NCBI GenBank assembly: GCA_000708835.1
Contig: DF237564.1
Span: 1 to 51,209 of the forward strand
Length of the DNA: 51,209 bases
Source: Klebsormidium nitens
Lineage: Eukaryota > Streptophyta > Klebsormidiophyceae > Klebsormidiales > Klebsormidiaceae
Direction of reading: 5' to 3'
Shown here one piece after another: positions 23,004-33,855 of this stretch. Position numbers and translations under genes: made by a program. How positions within the stretch are numbered: position 1 is the stretch's first letter; every line of letters starts with the position of its first letter. The notes under the pieces were generated by a model, which saw only the letters and a list, made by a program, of their open reading frames with translations, did no database searches and was not told where the DNA came from.

Positions 23004-24203
23004 TCTTACTCAATCTACAATGATCTCTAAAGCACAATGCACTTCCTCTTTTCCAGATTGGCACCATCCGCCAGCTCTTGGATTTGAAGGTTTTCCTGAA
23101 CTCAAAGATTTGCTGCTGCCCCACCTTGAAGTTGAAGCAGCTCAGCTGTCAAACGACCTGGCCTGACAAACAGGCTGCACTCGACAAATAGCCGACCATG
23201 TGAACTTCTCTCAAAAGTCTGATGATTCTATCGGAGCCGTTCAGATTACTTATCGGACGCCACTTGTCGACTGATGGGGCCGGTGGTTTTGGAGCAGAGG
23301 CCGGTCGAAATCCACTAGGGAGTAAGGCACAGAGAAAGCCCGGTTCTCTAGATTTATAGAGCCCGGTAGCCCACTTGATGAGGGGGATGGCAAATTTCCA
23401 CTTGAATGTTGCGAAGCTAAATCATAAATCGTTGCAGTTCCCTAAAATTCTTAGTATTAAACAGGCACGTCATCCTGCGCTTGGTCTAGCGGCTAAGGCG
23501 TAGGGATTTCCCCTTCACTGGGTGATGAAATGATGAAGTCAATGCCTGCGAGGGACCTGGGTTCGATCCCTCGCAAACGCACTACGGGTCATGCCGCGTG
23601 CGGGGTAAAAAGGGAGTATAATTCCTCGTAAGTCGAGGTCGTCGCCGCCTCCCAGGGGCCGCCGTGCGGTTTGGCACCCGCGCTCCGGCGACCATCGCCA
23701 GGTATAGGAGTCCCACGTCTCCAGCTGATGAGCGTGGTGTCCTCAGATTGTTCATCCTTTTTTAGTATTAAACAGGCACAAAAAGAAACTTGGTGGCAGG
23801 AAAACTTCGAAAAGCAGTGCCCACAGCAGGAACAAAGTCTGAGCAGGAGCGCAGCAAGTTGGTCTTCTGGAGGTCCCACAGTGAAAGGAATTGTGCGACC
23901 CTCTTCAGATTCTTGCTCTGTTTAGAAGCCTTGCAAAGTTGTATATTCAAGGGCGGAAGGTGTGGAGGGCGGCACATCAGTTGCCGATGCATTCTTGACA
24001 AGACAGCGCAGTGTCAATGAAGCTGGGGCTAGAAGATTTGTTTACGCAAGTGGCGCTACCTGCTATTGCTGATTTCAGGTCTCATTAAAGATAATGCAAT
24101 CCAAAGTCTATTATGTATTCTGAGCAACTTGTCGTCCTTCCATGGTAGAAGCCCTCACTTGATTGGTTCTTGGATTAAACTATACAAATTTGGGCTCAAT
24201 CCA
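23004..24203. other. Divergent upstream region of Myb/SANT and TRB genes
   Basis: 1200 bp separate the two start codons. The middle is occupied by a SINE with target-site duplications. I see no conserved exon. Promoter and 5' UTR sequence of both genes must lie on either side of the SINE. Confidence 0.6.
23451..23779 (+). mobile_element. tRNA-derived SINE with 18-bp target-site duplication
   Basis: The 18-bp word ttagtattaaacaggcac occurs at 23451-23468 and again exactly at 23762-23779, flanking a 293-bp body. The 5' part has an RNA polymerase III internal promoter: A box tggtctagcgg at 23482-23492 and B box ggttcgatccc at 23560-23570. This tRNA-like head is followed by a non-tRNA body of about 180 bp that ends in a short T run. 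These are the hallmarks of a plant SINE mobilised by a LINE. The exact TSD suggests a fairly recent insertion. There is no coding capacity. Confidence 0.88.
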
Positions 24204-27200
24204 ATGGGAGCTCCTAAGCAGAAATGGACAGAGGAAGAGGAGGTCGCGCTCCGAAAGGGTGTGGAGAGGTATGGGCCTGGCAAGTGGAGGGCGATCCAGA
24301 AAGACCCCAAGTATGGGCCATTTCTGACGCAGCGCTCCAATGTGGACTTGAAGGTGAGAATTCAAATAGTACTGCATGCCAACCTCACAGTCTGCGAGGA
24401 TGTTCATCTCTCGCCCTTGTTAGGGTTAGGTTTTCCAAGGGCAATGTCTAGGGTTACAAGCTAGCCCAGCTTTTTCGTGCTCTCAGCTCTTGGGAGGTGC
24501 TGCAGAACTGTTTGGTCCGAAGGTGTTCCAATCACTGAAGATTCTTTTATCCAAATTTCCTATGTGAGCTTGGTCTCATTTACCACCTAGAGAACAGGAT
24601 GTCATAGCGTCTGTACCAACCCCTTTGCATGGCGTCGGGCCAATCTCTGCAAGAATGCTGTTTCCAAAGGCAGTTTCATGAAAAATGCGGCACATCCTGG
24701 GTTCCAACTGTGATTCGCTTGCTCTGAGATGAAGTAGAATGAATTTGACAATCATAGAGATTGGGCTTCAGCAGTGTTTGCTGGATGTGCTTTCAGGGAC
24801 TGCTAGATGTGGTGTTGGATGTGAAATTAGGGTTTGTTTGCAGTGGCTTCTATCCTTGCTGTTGGCTAATAAACCATGCATGGTCCTTTCAGTGTGGACT
24901 TAACCAAGAAGTAGGTATTCTTATTAAGTGTCTGAACGTCTTTGTAAGAATCTGTTCATTTACGATGCAAATTCTGGTCAATGCCACGTTTGCAGCTAAC
25001 GACCGTTTAGCCACAGGTATGCTTCTGTTCATAGATGTCTGGCAAGAGTGCAAGCACTCGCAGTTTGTCTGGCTTGAAAGAAGAGTCACAATAGCATCTG
25101 TATAGGCATGTTCATTCAACAACCAACTCTGGGCCAATTCCTGCAGGACAAGTGGCGCATCATGAGTCGGGCAGAAGGAGAGCCCCCTCGGTCTCGGAAG
25201 ATGAATCAGGGGACAAGCTCACGCCCGGCCAAGCGTGCCGCCAGCACAGGCAGCGAGGATGATGAGGAGGCGGCAAGGAAGAAAAAGCGGAGGGATATCT
25301 TCCTCAAGTATGCACTCGTTTCCTTTCTGCTACTTCTACGCTTTGTGCTGTGCCAACTGGCTGCTCAGTTGCCCCACTTGTTCAGAGTGTATGCCGTGGA
25401 AAATATAGTTTATGGACGTTTGTGTATACAAGCATCAACAGACGGGAAGAATCAACATATGTTTTCCCAAGCTGACATAATGCATGTTTGTAGAGGACCA
25501 GACGCAAGGGCACTGGAGCAAGGGAAGCTTGGCAAGCACTGCGGAGTGCTCACATGCTGTTTTCGCTTTCCCATCGGCACCTCAATTGTTGCAGTGACGT
25601 CAAGAGATTTGTGGTCAAATAGGATTTTGGTTGGTAGAGCGATGCCTTCAAGTTCAGCGAAGCAAGCTCTTCCGTCCAAGGAGCGCCGTGTTTCCTCCCA
25701 AGGAGTGACACCTTTCGGTTCTAATTTACGTGCCCCGTTGATGCAGGTATGGTGAGATGATCACAGAAGCTGTGGCTGCGCTGAAGGAGAAGAGCGGCTC
25801 CTCATTGACGAGCATAGCAAAGTACATCGAGGTGAGACAAGCAGCAAGGAAATCAAGTAATTGGCACTTGTAACCAGTGCAAAGTGCAGACTTCTTGATC
25901 GAGAGAAATCTGGCCTTGTGGGTGCTGTCAGAATTCTCATTCATTTTTGCCTTTTCTCAAAGGTTTCGTTCTGTGATTCTTTCCAAAGCTTGGCCCCGGT
26001 GGTTGTTGACATCGAGCATGCTACAACATTGCGTTACTCTGTCTCATGCTGACTTGCTTTTGCAGGACAATCATGCTGTGCCGTTCAACTTCCGGCGACT
26101 CATTGGGGGGAGGCTGAAGACGATGGTGGAGGAAGGGATGCTTATTAAGGTGAAGAGACAGTTTCAAGTTTACACTTCTTGCAACTTCGACTTGCCTTGT
26201 ATACCCGTCTCTCTTATTGACAGCTTGCCGTCTGCATAGCTAGGTTGTAAAGAGAGTCTGGAGGTACTTTCACGAACTGAAAGTATCCTGTATGGCTTGT
26301 AATTAAGACAACCGCATACAGAGCATGTGAGTAGAGGATGTTGAAGAGAAAATTTGAGAAAAGCAACGACCAAACCGTGGCGATAATACCGTTTCTTTTC
26401 GGTCCAAGAGAAGTCAGACACGCTTTGGAGATTCAAGCAGGATTAGCTGCATCAATGCAATCTGTGCTGACCCTCAAGCGGTCAGGCTGCATAAAACAAG
26501 GTCATCCTTAACCCCAATGGTTCGCTGGCTCCCAGGGTCGGGGCCAGGCGTACCGCCTGAACGACGGGACCGCGACCGAGAGCTTCGAGAAGCCGGTCAA
26601 GGCGAAGACGCCCCGGACGAAAACGGACAGCGAACGGAGCCGCAGCAAGCTAGAGTTAGGGCCGGACGGGAACCGCCGCCAGAAGACGGCAGAAGAAGCG
26701 GCCAAGGCGGCGGCGCTCGCCATAGCCGAGGCGGAAGCAGCAGCAGAGGCGGCAGAGCAGGTGGGGAATGTTGGGCTGGGTATCGCTAATTGTCCCGAAA
26801 ATGACGTGTTGGTGGCTGTTTATCGTGTGCAGCACTGCGAATTTTGGTTCTGGTGGTTAAAATCCTTTTGCTGGCCTTCGGCCTTGAGTTCGTTGTATGC
26901 TTACGGTGTGGCCACTCGACGGTAGTAAGCTTGCAGAAGGTTGTTCCTAGAAGGACCTTTCACAAGATCGGGGTTGCCGAAGGTGTCAGGATGTCGTGAG
27001 GTGTTCATTGTCGGTCTTTTCGACTCAAGCATATAGAGGGTGTTAGATAGTTACTGCTTGACAGAGAGTGCGCCTTTGATACGGCGGAACCATGACATTT
27101 GCACATGTAAAATCCTCCAACTTCGGGAGTCGTTAACACGAATTCAGTTGACCGACTCCTGGCGGTCAATCGAAGAGAAGAACAAGGTTCGAATAACAAG

Positions 27201-28733
27201 GAGACTCTCTCATCCTGTTGCAAAGTCGGCGCTTCCGGCTGCATCCTCATTTTCTGCCTTTCTTGCTGTCCGCTAGTCATGTTGTAAAATTGTTTCCCGC
27301 ATTTCCAGAGTCCCTTGTCCACGTTGTACGTTCTACCCATGCAGGCAATGCGTGAGGCGGAGCTAGCGGAGCAAGAGGCCGCCGAGGCGGAGGCCGCCGC
27401 CGAAGCCGCCGCCGCCGCCGTGCGCCCCCCCAAGAAGCGGAGCCAAAAGGGTGTCGCGGCTTTGCAAGAAGCCGCAGAAGCCGAGGGCGAGCACGGGGGG
27501 ATCCCCGAGGGCTTGACGGCGCAGCTGTTAGGGGTGGACGCCGGTCCCCCTGGTGGTCTGAGGCCAACCGAGCAGCCGGCCGTGCATGCCGGAGGCTTTG
27601 ACGGGGGATGGGGCGCTGCTTTCTTAGCAGGGGATCCGGAGAGGGGGGTTCAGCAGGGGGAGGGGGTACCGCTGCCGGAGGGTCTGCCGCGGCCGGAGGG
27701 TTTGGTGCGGCAAGAAGGTCTAGCGGGACCGGAGGGATTGGCACGGCCTGAGGGCTTTGTGCGGCCAGAAGGGTTAACGCGGCCCGAGGGTTTGTCGCAT
27801 CCGGAAGGTTTGGTTCGACCGGAGGGTTTGGTTCGACCGGAGGGTTTAGTTGCGCAGGGAGACAGCTTTGGGGCCTTGATGGGACTGTCTTCGGGCCAAG
27901 CGCTTGAGCTACCGAGAGATTTGCGGGAGCCGGAAGGGGCGGGGTTGTTGCCACTACAAAGACCAGAGGGTCATCCTGAGGGTTTGACCAACCAGAGGAC
28001 AGGATCAGGGAGCGTGGGGCAGCAAAGAGTGATGCCACCTCCTATATCACGGGGTTCGGAGCCTGCGGAAAGTGTGGCGGAGTTTGGACGTCCGAATGGA
28101 GCTGGGCAGTCCCAGGGGCTGATGGGGTTGCTCCAGGATCCAAGTCCGTCACGAGATCCAGGGGTCTCTCAGGGTTTTGCAATTTCGCACGATTTGCAGC
28201 CCGCTGAGGGTCTCATGCCGCCCCAAGTTTGTGAACCGCCCCCGCCCCAAGGCTTGCAGAATCCACAGGGTTTGAGTGTTCCCCAGGGGCTGCAGCGGCC
28301 AGAAGGGCTAGTACGGCCTGAGCCGCTTCCAACTTTGGACCGGCCTCAGGGCGGGCATGCGCCACAAGCGGGCGTTTCGCAAGGGGTGGAGCAAGTACCG
28401 GGCATAAAAATGCAACAAGGGAGCGCGCCACCGACGGGGCCGGATCCGGCTGCGAGCGCGCCAAGAGCGAGGGATCTGGCGGCGCCACTGGCAACCGGGA
28501 CGCAGAATCCGGACGGCCTCCCGGAACCAAACATGCGGGTACAGGTGGGGGTGCCGAGTGAGCTCCCTCCAGCAACCAATGGTCCAAGCGACGTCGTGGA
28601 AAAGCGTTCGGGTCCTGCTGTAGATGGGGTTCCCGTACCAACAGAAGCCATTGACCCAGTGGTGCCTATGGAGGTTGATGTTCCCGCAGACGCTGAAGAG
28701 GTGAGCGGGGAGACAGGTCTTGCAAAGAGTTGA
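24204..28733 (+). CDS. TRB: TRB/SMH telomere-repeat-binding protein with long repeat tail
   Basis: Exons: 24204-24353, 25147-25307, 25747-25831, 26066-26149, 26536-26760, 27345-28733; phases join, 697 aa. Residues 1-60 are the telobox Myb: [33 protein letters not shown] then DKWR across intron 1. Residues about 104-175 are a linker-histone H1/H5 fold ([43 protein letters not shown]). An Ala/Glu-rich coiled coil follows (about 214-268). This Myb-H1-coiled-coil order defines the plant-only SMH/TRB family, which binds telomeric and telobox DNA and, in Arabidopsis, works with telomerase, Polycomb and PEAT complexes. Known members are about 300 aa. Here exon 6 adds roughly 430 residues rich in Pro, Glu, Gly and Leu with hexapeptide repeats. 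A good donor (gtgagc at 28701) precedes the stop, so the true 3' end may be spliced and differ. Confidence 0.9.
24420..24430 (-). promoter_or_regulatory. Telomere-like repeat in TRB intron 1
   Basis: ttagggttagg contains two overlapping plant telomere-type units; a further tagggtta follows at 24449-24456. TRB proteins bind this kind of site by family knowledge. A role here is inference. Confidence 0.4.
24827..24835 (-). promoter_or_regulatory. Perfect telobox in TRB intron 1
   Basis: ttagggttt is the exact reverse complement of the telobox AAACCCTAA, about 470 nt after exon 1 of a gene whose own product belongs to the telobox-binding family. It could mediate autoregulation, or be chance. Confidence 0.45.
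27672..27845 (+). repeat. 18-bp coding minisatellite, hexapeptide L-x-R-P-E-G
   Basis: About ten tandem hexapeptides occur at TRB residues 345-402: [54 protein letters not shown]. Synonymous and non-synonymous differences between units show it is not a fresh expansion. Related QGL and PEGL words recur further on (about 27960-27990 and 28240-28325). Confidence 0.9.
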
Positions 28734-29722
28734 CATGGCGCTGGAGATTAGGTGGACCTGTAGACTGGAAGAGTGACCCAGTGACCATTTATGCAACGAG
28801 CAAACCACTTCCTTTGTTCAAAAACAAGTTACGCTTTTGCCTGAAAGCTGGTCGATCAAACGCGTCCTATAAAGGAATTGTTCTGGTGGTCGGATCCTCA
28901 CATATGCATGACCATCCACCGAAACTTTCGGTCACATTCTGTCGCTCGAGTATATAGGGGAGTTCCCATTGAAATGAAACATCAATTCGCTCAGGGTGGC
29001 GGCAGAGTACAATTAGTTATCGGCAGCACGCAATCATGCAAGACATTGAATGAATGATGTTTACACATGTAAAGTGACAGCCGGGTATCATATCAGATCC
29101 TGCATGTCTGGCCGCGCGCACGAACAGATGGATTGCACTGTCATTGTCTTGAAAGGGGGCCGGATGCACTGTCATGTTATCCGCCAGCGCATAATAATAG
29201 TTGCTAGCGGATGCCAGGATCCCAAACCGAGGGCAATGATGAAGTATTCAATTTCAGCGAACTGTGCGGTTACGAGGTGGCAGCTTGCACAGCTTCCTTC
29301 AGAACATCCCGCTGAAACATTGTCCGGTCATTTGCAAAAACCAAGCGGACAAGTGAGAACCAGTTGAATGGACATTGGCCAGGGAGACCTCGGTGACTCA
29401 ATTCACTATGCACTTGAACGCCTAGCCCGAGCTAGTTTACGATCATTTCCAACGAGAATCTCCCATATCGGCCGAGGCAACTCTTCGACTGCTCGAGTCC
29501 GAATTGCAACTCTTCAGCAGGTATATCCTTCCACGCCTCATAAGGGCGGCCGCAGACAATATCGAACGCACCCGCTGTTTCTAGCCCGTGTTAAGGACAA
29601 GATTTCCCCTATCGTGAAGCACCGTAACTCCGTAGGGCTTCAAGGTGCCGGCCAAACATTTACACACACCGGCGACGGCAGCGTCGCTGTCTTTTTGCGA
29701 AGGTCCATTTCCAGCGAGCTGA
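28734..29722. other. Convergent spacer between TRB and the SAM-domain gene
   Basis: No convincing exon on either strand. The open frames at 29050-29754 do not resemble any protein known to me. It may contain a last TRB exon if the donor at 28701 is used, but I cannot identify one. Confidence 0.45.
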
Positions 29723-32700
29723 TCACCTCAAAGCCTGTACAATCTTCTTCCTAGGGCCCTGCAGATCAAGGTTAAAAGCCAGAATCAAAACCCTGCCTCA
29801 ACTCAGCAAGCCAAGGCAATTAGCAGCCCCCTTTGAAATCGCTGAAAAAAGATTCAGCGGGGCCCCGTGAAATCTCAAAGAAAGAGGCTTTTTCCGGACG
29901 GGTTTTGAGCAAAGGGACTGCTAATCAAGGGGCTGCTAATTAGCCCCTAATTAGCCCCTGTTCTTCTTTAGTACTCTAAAAAGGAACGGTGAAAATTTCA
30001 CGTGTCGTATAATCATCCCAACGTTCTCGGAATCCGAAGCAAGCAGCCGGGTCAAAAGTTCAAAAAGCAACACAAGACAAAGTATGATCGAGAATCTGCA
30101 AGGCATCGACTCTCCACTTCGTACATTTCGAGGCACAGCGCCGAACACTTTGAGGTGCGTTCCCAGACACGACCGAATCAAGTCATCGCGAGCAAAATTC
30201 CCAACCGCGCAAGCAGTATATAGGAGCGAACGAAATGGCGACAGAGAAATATGGCCTATCATCTTGAACGCTCACCATGGGGATCCCCAGCTCCTTCAGG
30301 TCACTCTCCTCCATGTGCTTGAGCGCTGTCATATCGACCTACGAACAGAAGAAATCACCCCGTCAAGGAAGGCGATGGCTGGACCCGTTGATGAGAGTCT
30401 GCGTCGGGCGAAAGCATTTGATGAATAAACTCCGACATGCTGACGTAGTGCTTGCCGTTAATGGATTTGAAAGAGAGAATAAACGGGTAGTCTCTTTCCA
30501 GCAGGCGTCATCGACTGCCAGGCCTTTTCGGTCTACTCGGACCCTTAAGAAACCAGAGTCGTCATTCCAAATGCCAACTGACAGTCACCTCCTCTGACAC
30601 GGCAAGACGCCCCCGAAAACAATCTGGCTCCAAACAGATGGGGCTGGGGGGAGCAGCAAGACTCACAAACGATGCCTTGAAAACAAACTATTTTCATCAA
30701 GAGACGCTTCTATCAGACGAAGTTATATTCGTCCGGCTCATTTCAAACATCGGATCCGATGCGAGCTCCTCTGTGTGCTCCGTCACCCTGACCTGCTCGT
30801 GCTTTGTTGACGACCAGACTGATATGTGATCGACATTCAGCTGCCACAAGGAGTCAGACAACCGACTCTGAGAGTCTTCAAATAAAACTCGAGTGCAAGG
30901 AAGGTGTGAGCGCCCATACAAACAAGCACATAGGATAAGGGTATCGTTCTCACCTCTTCTCGTACAAAGATATCCATGTACTTCTCTAAGCCAAGGGAAA
31001 TCAGGAGGCCCCTCACGGTCTTCGGAGCCTGGACCAGCAGAGTTCGATGTGAGATGCTTGAAGACACCAAGAAACATCAACAAGTAACCTGGATAGGGCA
31101 TCCAGGGAGACCATTATGAAGGACCCGAAATGCTCATGCCGGTATTATGCAACACTGAGCGCGTCGAGGCAGACTGATCTGCGCTCTCCCAGGAAGAGCC
31201 CTCCTTTGTGAAAAACAAAGCAAAACAAGCTCATGACGGATGCGTCAGGTTGTAAAGGTCCTCAGTCCACAACCTTCAATGTTCAATGAACCATTTCAAT
31301 TAACCATTTCAATTGTGCTAGGACTGGCCTCCAGCAAATTTGAGAAGGATCTAAGACACGCACGTCTTCCGCACCCTCATATGTGTCAAGAAGGAGGAAG
31401 TTTCTCAGGACAGAACATGGCGTCAAAACTCTTGTGCCAATCAGAGACTTCAAGCTCCTGAGGGCAGTCCTCGAGAACCAGGAGAAAAGGGAAACCACGC
31501 ACTCCTGCCGGTCCGGCGGCTTGCGCAACCGGCGCCACCGCCATCGGGGCCGGCTCCGGGTTCGTCTTCTTGACGACCGATGCAAGCCTCCGCACGCCCC
31601 CCGGCGCGGGCGCTTGGCTCACAGCCCCGCTCGGCAGAACGACTTCCGACCGCAGCTTTCCCTGTGCCTGGGGCGCAGCTACCGGGCGCATTTGGCTCTG
31701 CGCTGGAGCCGCGGGCTGCGCCCGGGGGACGGTCACCGGGCGGGTGGCTGGCGCCGCAACCGGCTTGCTGCGCACGTCCGTTACGGTGGACTGGGCGGCA
31801 GGGGCAGCGGCGCGGCGGGGGGCGAAGGAAGGGACGGAAGACGCAATTGCTGTCGGTAAGGGAGTTACTGAGTTCAGCCGGTTGCGCAGATCTGGCCCGC
31901 CGGCTTTGCTAGTTGCGACCCTGCTTTGTGGGGCGGTGTAGAGGGCACTTCTAACGGGCGCGTCTGAGGTAGTTCTAACCTGGCGTGAACCTGAGGAGGG
32001 CCGAACGACCGTTTTCGCGGGCCTGAGAAAAGTGCCCGAGTCTTGGTTTGAGAGGCGTTGACGAAGGTCGGAGGTTTCGGTGGGCATGGAGGGGGGCCCG
32101 GACAGGCGGTGGCGCAAGTCCCCGCCATCGAGGCGCGCCCGCTTCCGCACAACAGAGCTCGTGCTGCGCCGCCGGTCGTCGATGCTGATGTCCGCTTCAT
32201 CCTGACGGGCCCTGAAGAAGGAAAAGAAGGAAGGTTAACTTGCGTTCTTCCCGAAAATGCGTGCCTGCTCATTACTGATGGGACCGGTGTCAGGGATGGA
32301 GGTTCATTCAAATCTTGCAAACCTGCAGTACTATGGGCCTATACGAGCCTTTTGCGTGGATCAAAAATAGGGTACATAACTGACTCATGAAGCCGCACCC
32401 AGCAGTTGGCCTCACAAGCTGACTAAACAGACAGAAGGAGCTGAAATCCGAAGGAAATATACCCTGAAGTTATCAGCAACGACTTCTGAAAGCAGCTGCA
32501 AGTGTGCAAAGAACTTCCGTGGCTTTGCAAAACAATAGATTGGTTCGAGAGGAGCGGTCGATGAATGATGCTTCACTGCCATCAGTATGCTCCACAGAAT
32601 GTCCTCACTTCTGCAGGCAAGCTGATACGCGCATCAAAGAGGTGGACAACGTTCCGAATGAGCTCAACTGTTAAGCCAAGGCTAAATTGTAAATAGCTTG

Positions 32701-33123
32701 ATATGCAGGCAAATCGAACACGTAGTATGTTGTATGTGGGCAAGTATCTCCAGCAGCACCAGTAAAAGAATGCAACCCACCTTTTCACTCTCGCACCGTT
32801 CTTTGACCCCAGCCTGTCCTGGATACTCGATGCTTGCCGTGGTCCATCTGCGACCATCCTTGGAAAGATGTCCTTAGGAACCTGCAGGAACACAGCGCTA
32901 AGAATATCACTCCACTAAAACAAGTTGCTGGACATCCAAAACTAAAACAACAACTCCGTGTCACCGTGTAGGAAAAGCATGCTCATTTTAACCACTATTG
33001 ATAAACCACTTCTCACAAGTTTTTCGTGCTTCTTGAGGAAATACAAGAGGAATGCGTGAATAGCGTGCTAGATACCTTCCCAGACCCGTCAAGAGTGACG
33101 GTGAACTGCGGACCCGACGACAT
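29723..33123 (-). CDS. SAM-domain protein with DLRxRL motifs
   Basis: Exons in transcript order: 33123-33076, 32881-32781, 32211-31503, 31028-30954, 30338-30276, 29758-29723; phases join, 343 aa. The C-terminus (about 288-343) is a sterile alpha motif: VRGLLISLGLEKYMDIFVREE, then VDMTALKHMEESDLKELGIPM, then GPRKKIVQAL, ending right after it. SAM domains self-associate or bind other SAM proteins or RNA. The N-terminal region is basic (RRRSTSSVVRKRARL), followed by three copies of a DLRxRL motif (DLRHRL, DLRQRL, DLRNRL) and about 130 residues rich in Ala, Pro, Val and Gln. Small plant proteins with this layout exist, but I know no established function. The start is set by a short first exon whose donor and phase fit. 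It is head to head with UPL6 (732 bp apart). Confidence 0.82.
29818..29941. repeat. Foldback element in last intron of the SAM gene
   Basis: aattagcagcccc at 29818-29830 is the exact reverse complement of ggggctgctaatt at 29929-29941. The right end continues with a second copy of aattagccccta. The interior carries a further short inversion (ctttga and tcaaag). It could be a tiny MITE remnant; no clear target duplication is seen. Confidence 0.5.
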
Positions 33124-33855
33124 GGCTGTGATTTCACCTAGCGGTCCAGGCGCAAACCACCCTGCACAATTGCCGCACCTCGAGCTGTGTTTGGGCAGGC
33201 TTCTCACTTCTGGAGCTCCTAACAACCCTGAGACTTTCTGCTGTCGAAGTAGACTCGAATTGGCCAACTTTTGACAACGAAAGGCGCTCCACTTTCGCGC
33301 CAAGCTCTTCCTGTGTACAGATGATGTTGAATGTTCATGCGAGTTCTACAACGTACAGCTCGGTATGGTCTGAGTACCTGCTGTAGCAGTTAGAACCCTA
33401 ACTGTTTTGCTGCCCGGGACTTCTTCCCGGGTAGGCCAGGTGGATGTAGGACGGAACGTACTGGAATGGCGCAAGCATTCGTGACCGGTTCATCAGCCCC
33501 CGGGCCCCGGAGAAAAGAATGCAACCATGAAACTAGAGCGAGTGGTGGTCATTTTGGTGGAGAAGATGCCTGGTGCTTGCATGCCAGGGCGCTCTCCTCG
33601 TGCTCACTCAGCCTACTGATACAACCGTAACAAGGTACTTTATGTAAGGTAGTGAGATTCTCAGATACGGAAACCAGGTTAGAAACCTTTCAGGTGCAGG
33701 GTCTGGGGTCCAAGCCTGGTTTTAATTTGCCCTTCAGTTGGTCATTTGCGTCGCTCGAGAGGGCCCCGTTCAATTTCAGACGTCATTCAGTGGAGCTCCT
33801 CTCCATCTGGGAGGGTTTTCCTGAAATATTTGCGGTGGCGTAGTGCGGAGGAGCC
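33124..33855. other. Bidirectional upstream region of SAM gene and UPL6
   Basis: 732 bp between divergent start codons. Contains aaccctaa (33394-33401), a core telobox word frequent in plant promoters, and GC-rich ggcccc/gggccc words near 33500. No exon is recognised. Confidence 0.5.

Noticed and set aside
23475-23580. Functional tRNA gene
   Set aside because: A and B boxes are good, but the 7-bp acceptor stem has a mismatch, the A-B spacing is long, no convincing anticodon arm forms, and the segment is the head of a SINE bounded by target-site duplications.
27277-28038. 253-aa minus-strand frame, Pro-rich
   Set aside because: Shadow of the TRB hexapeptide repeat region; no domain.
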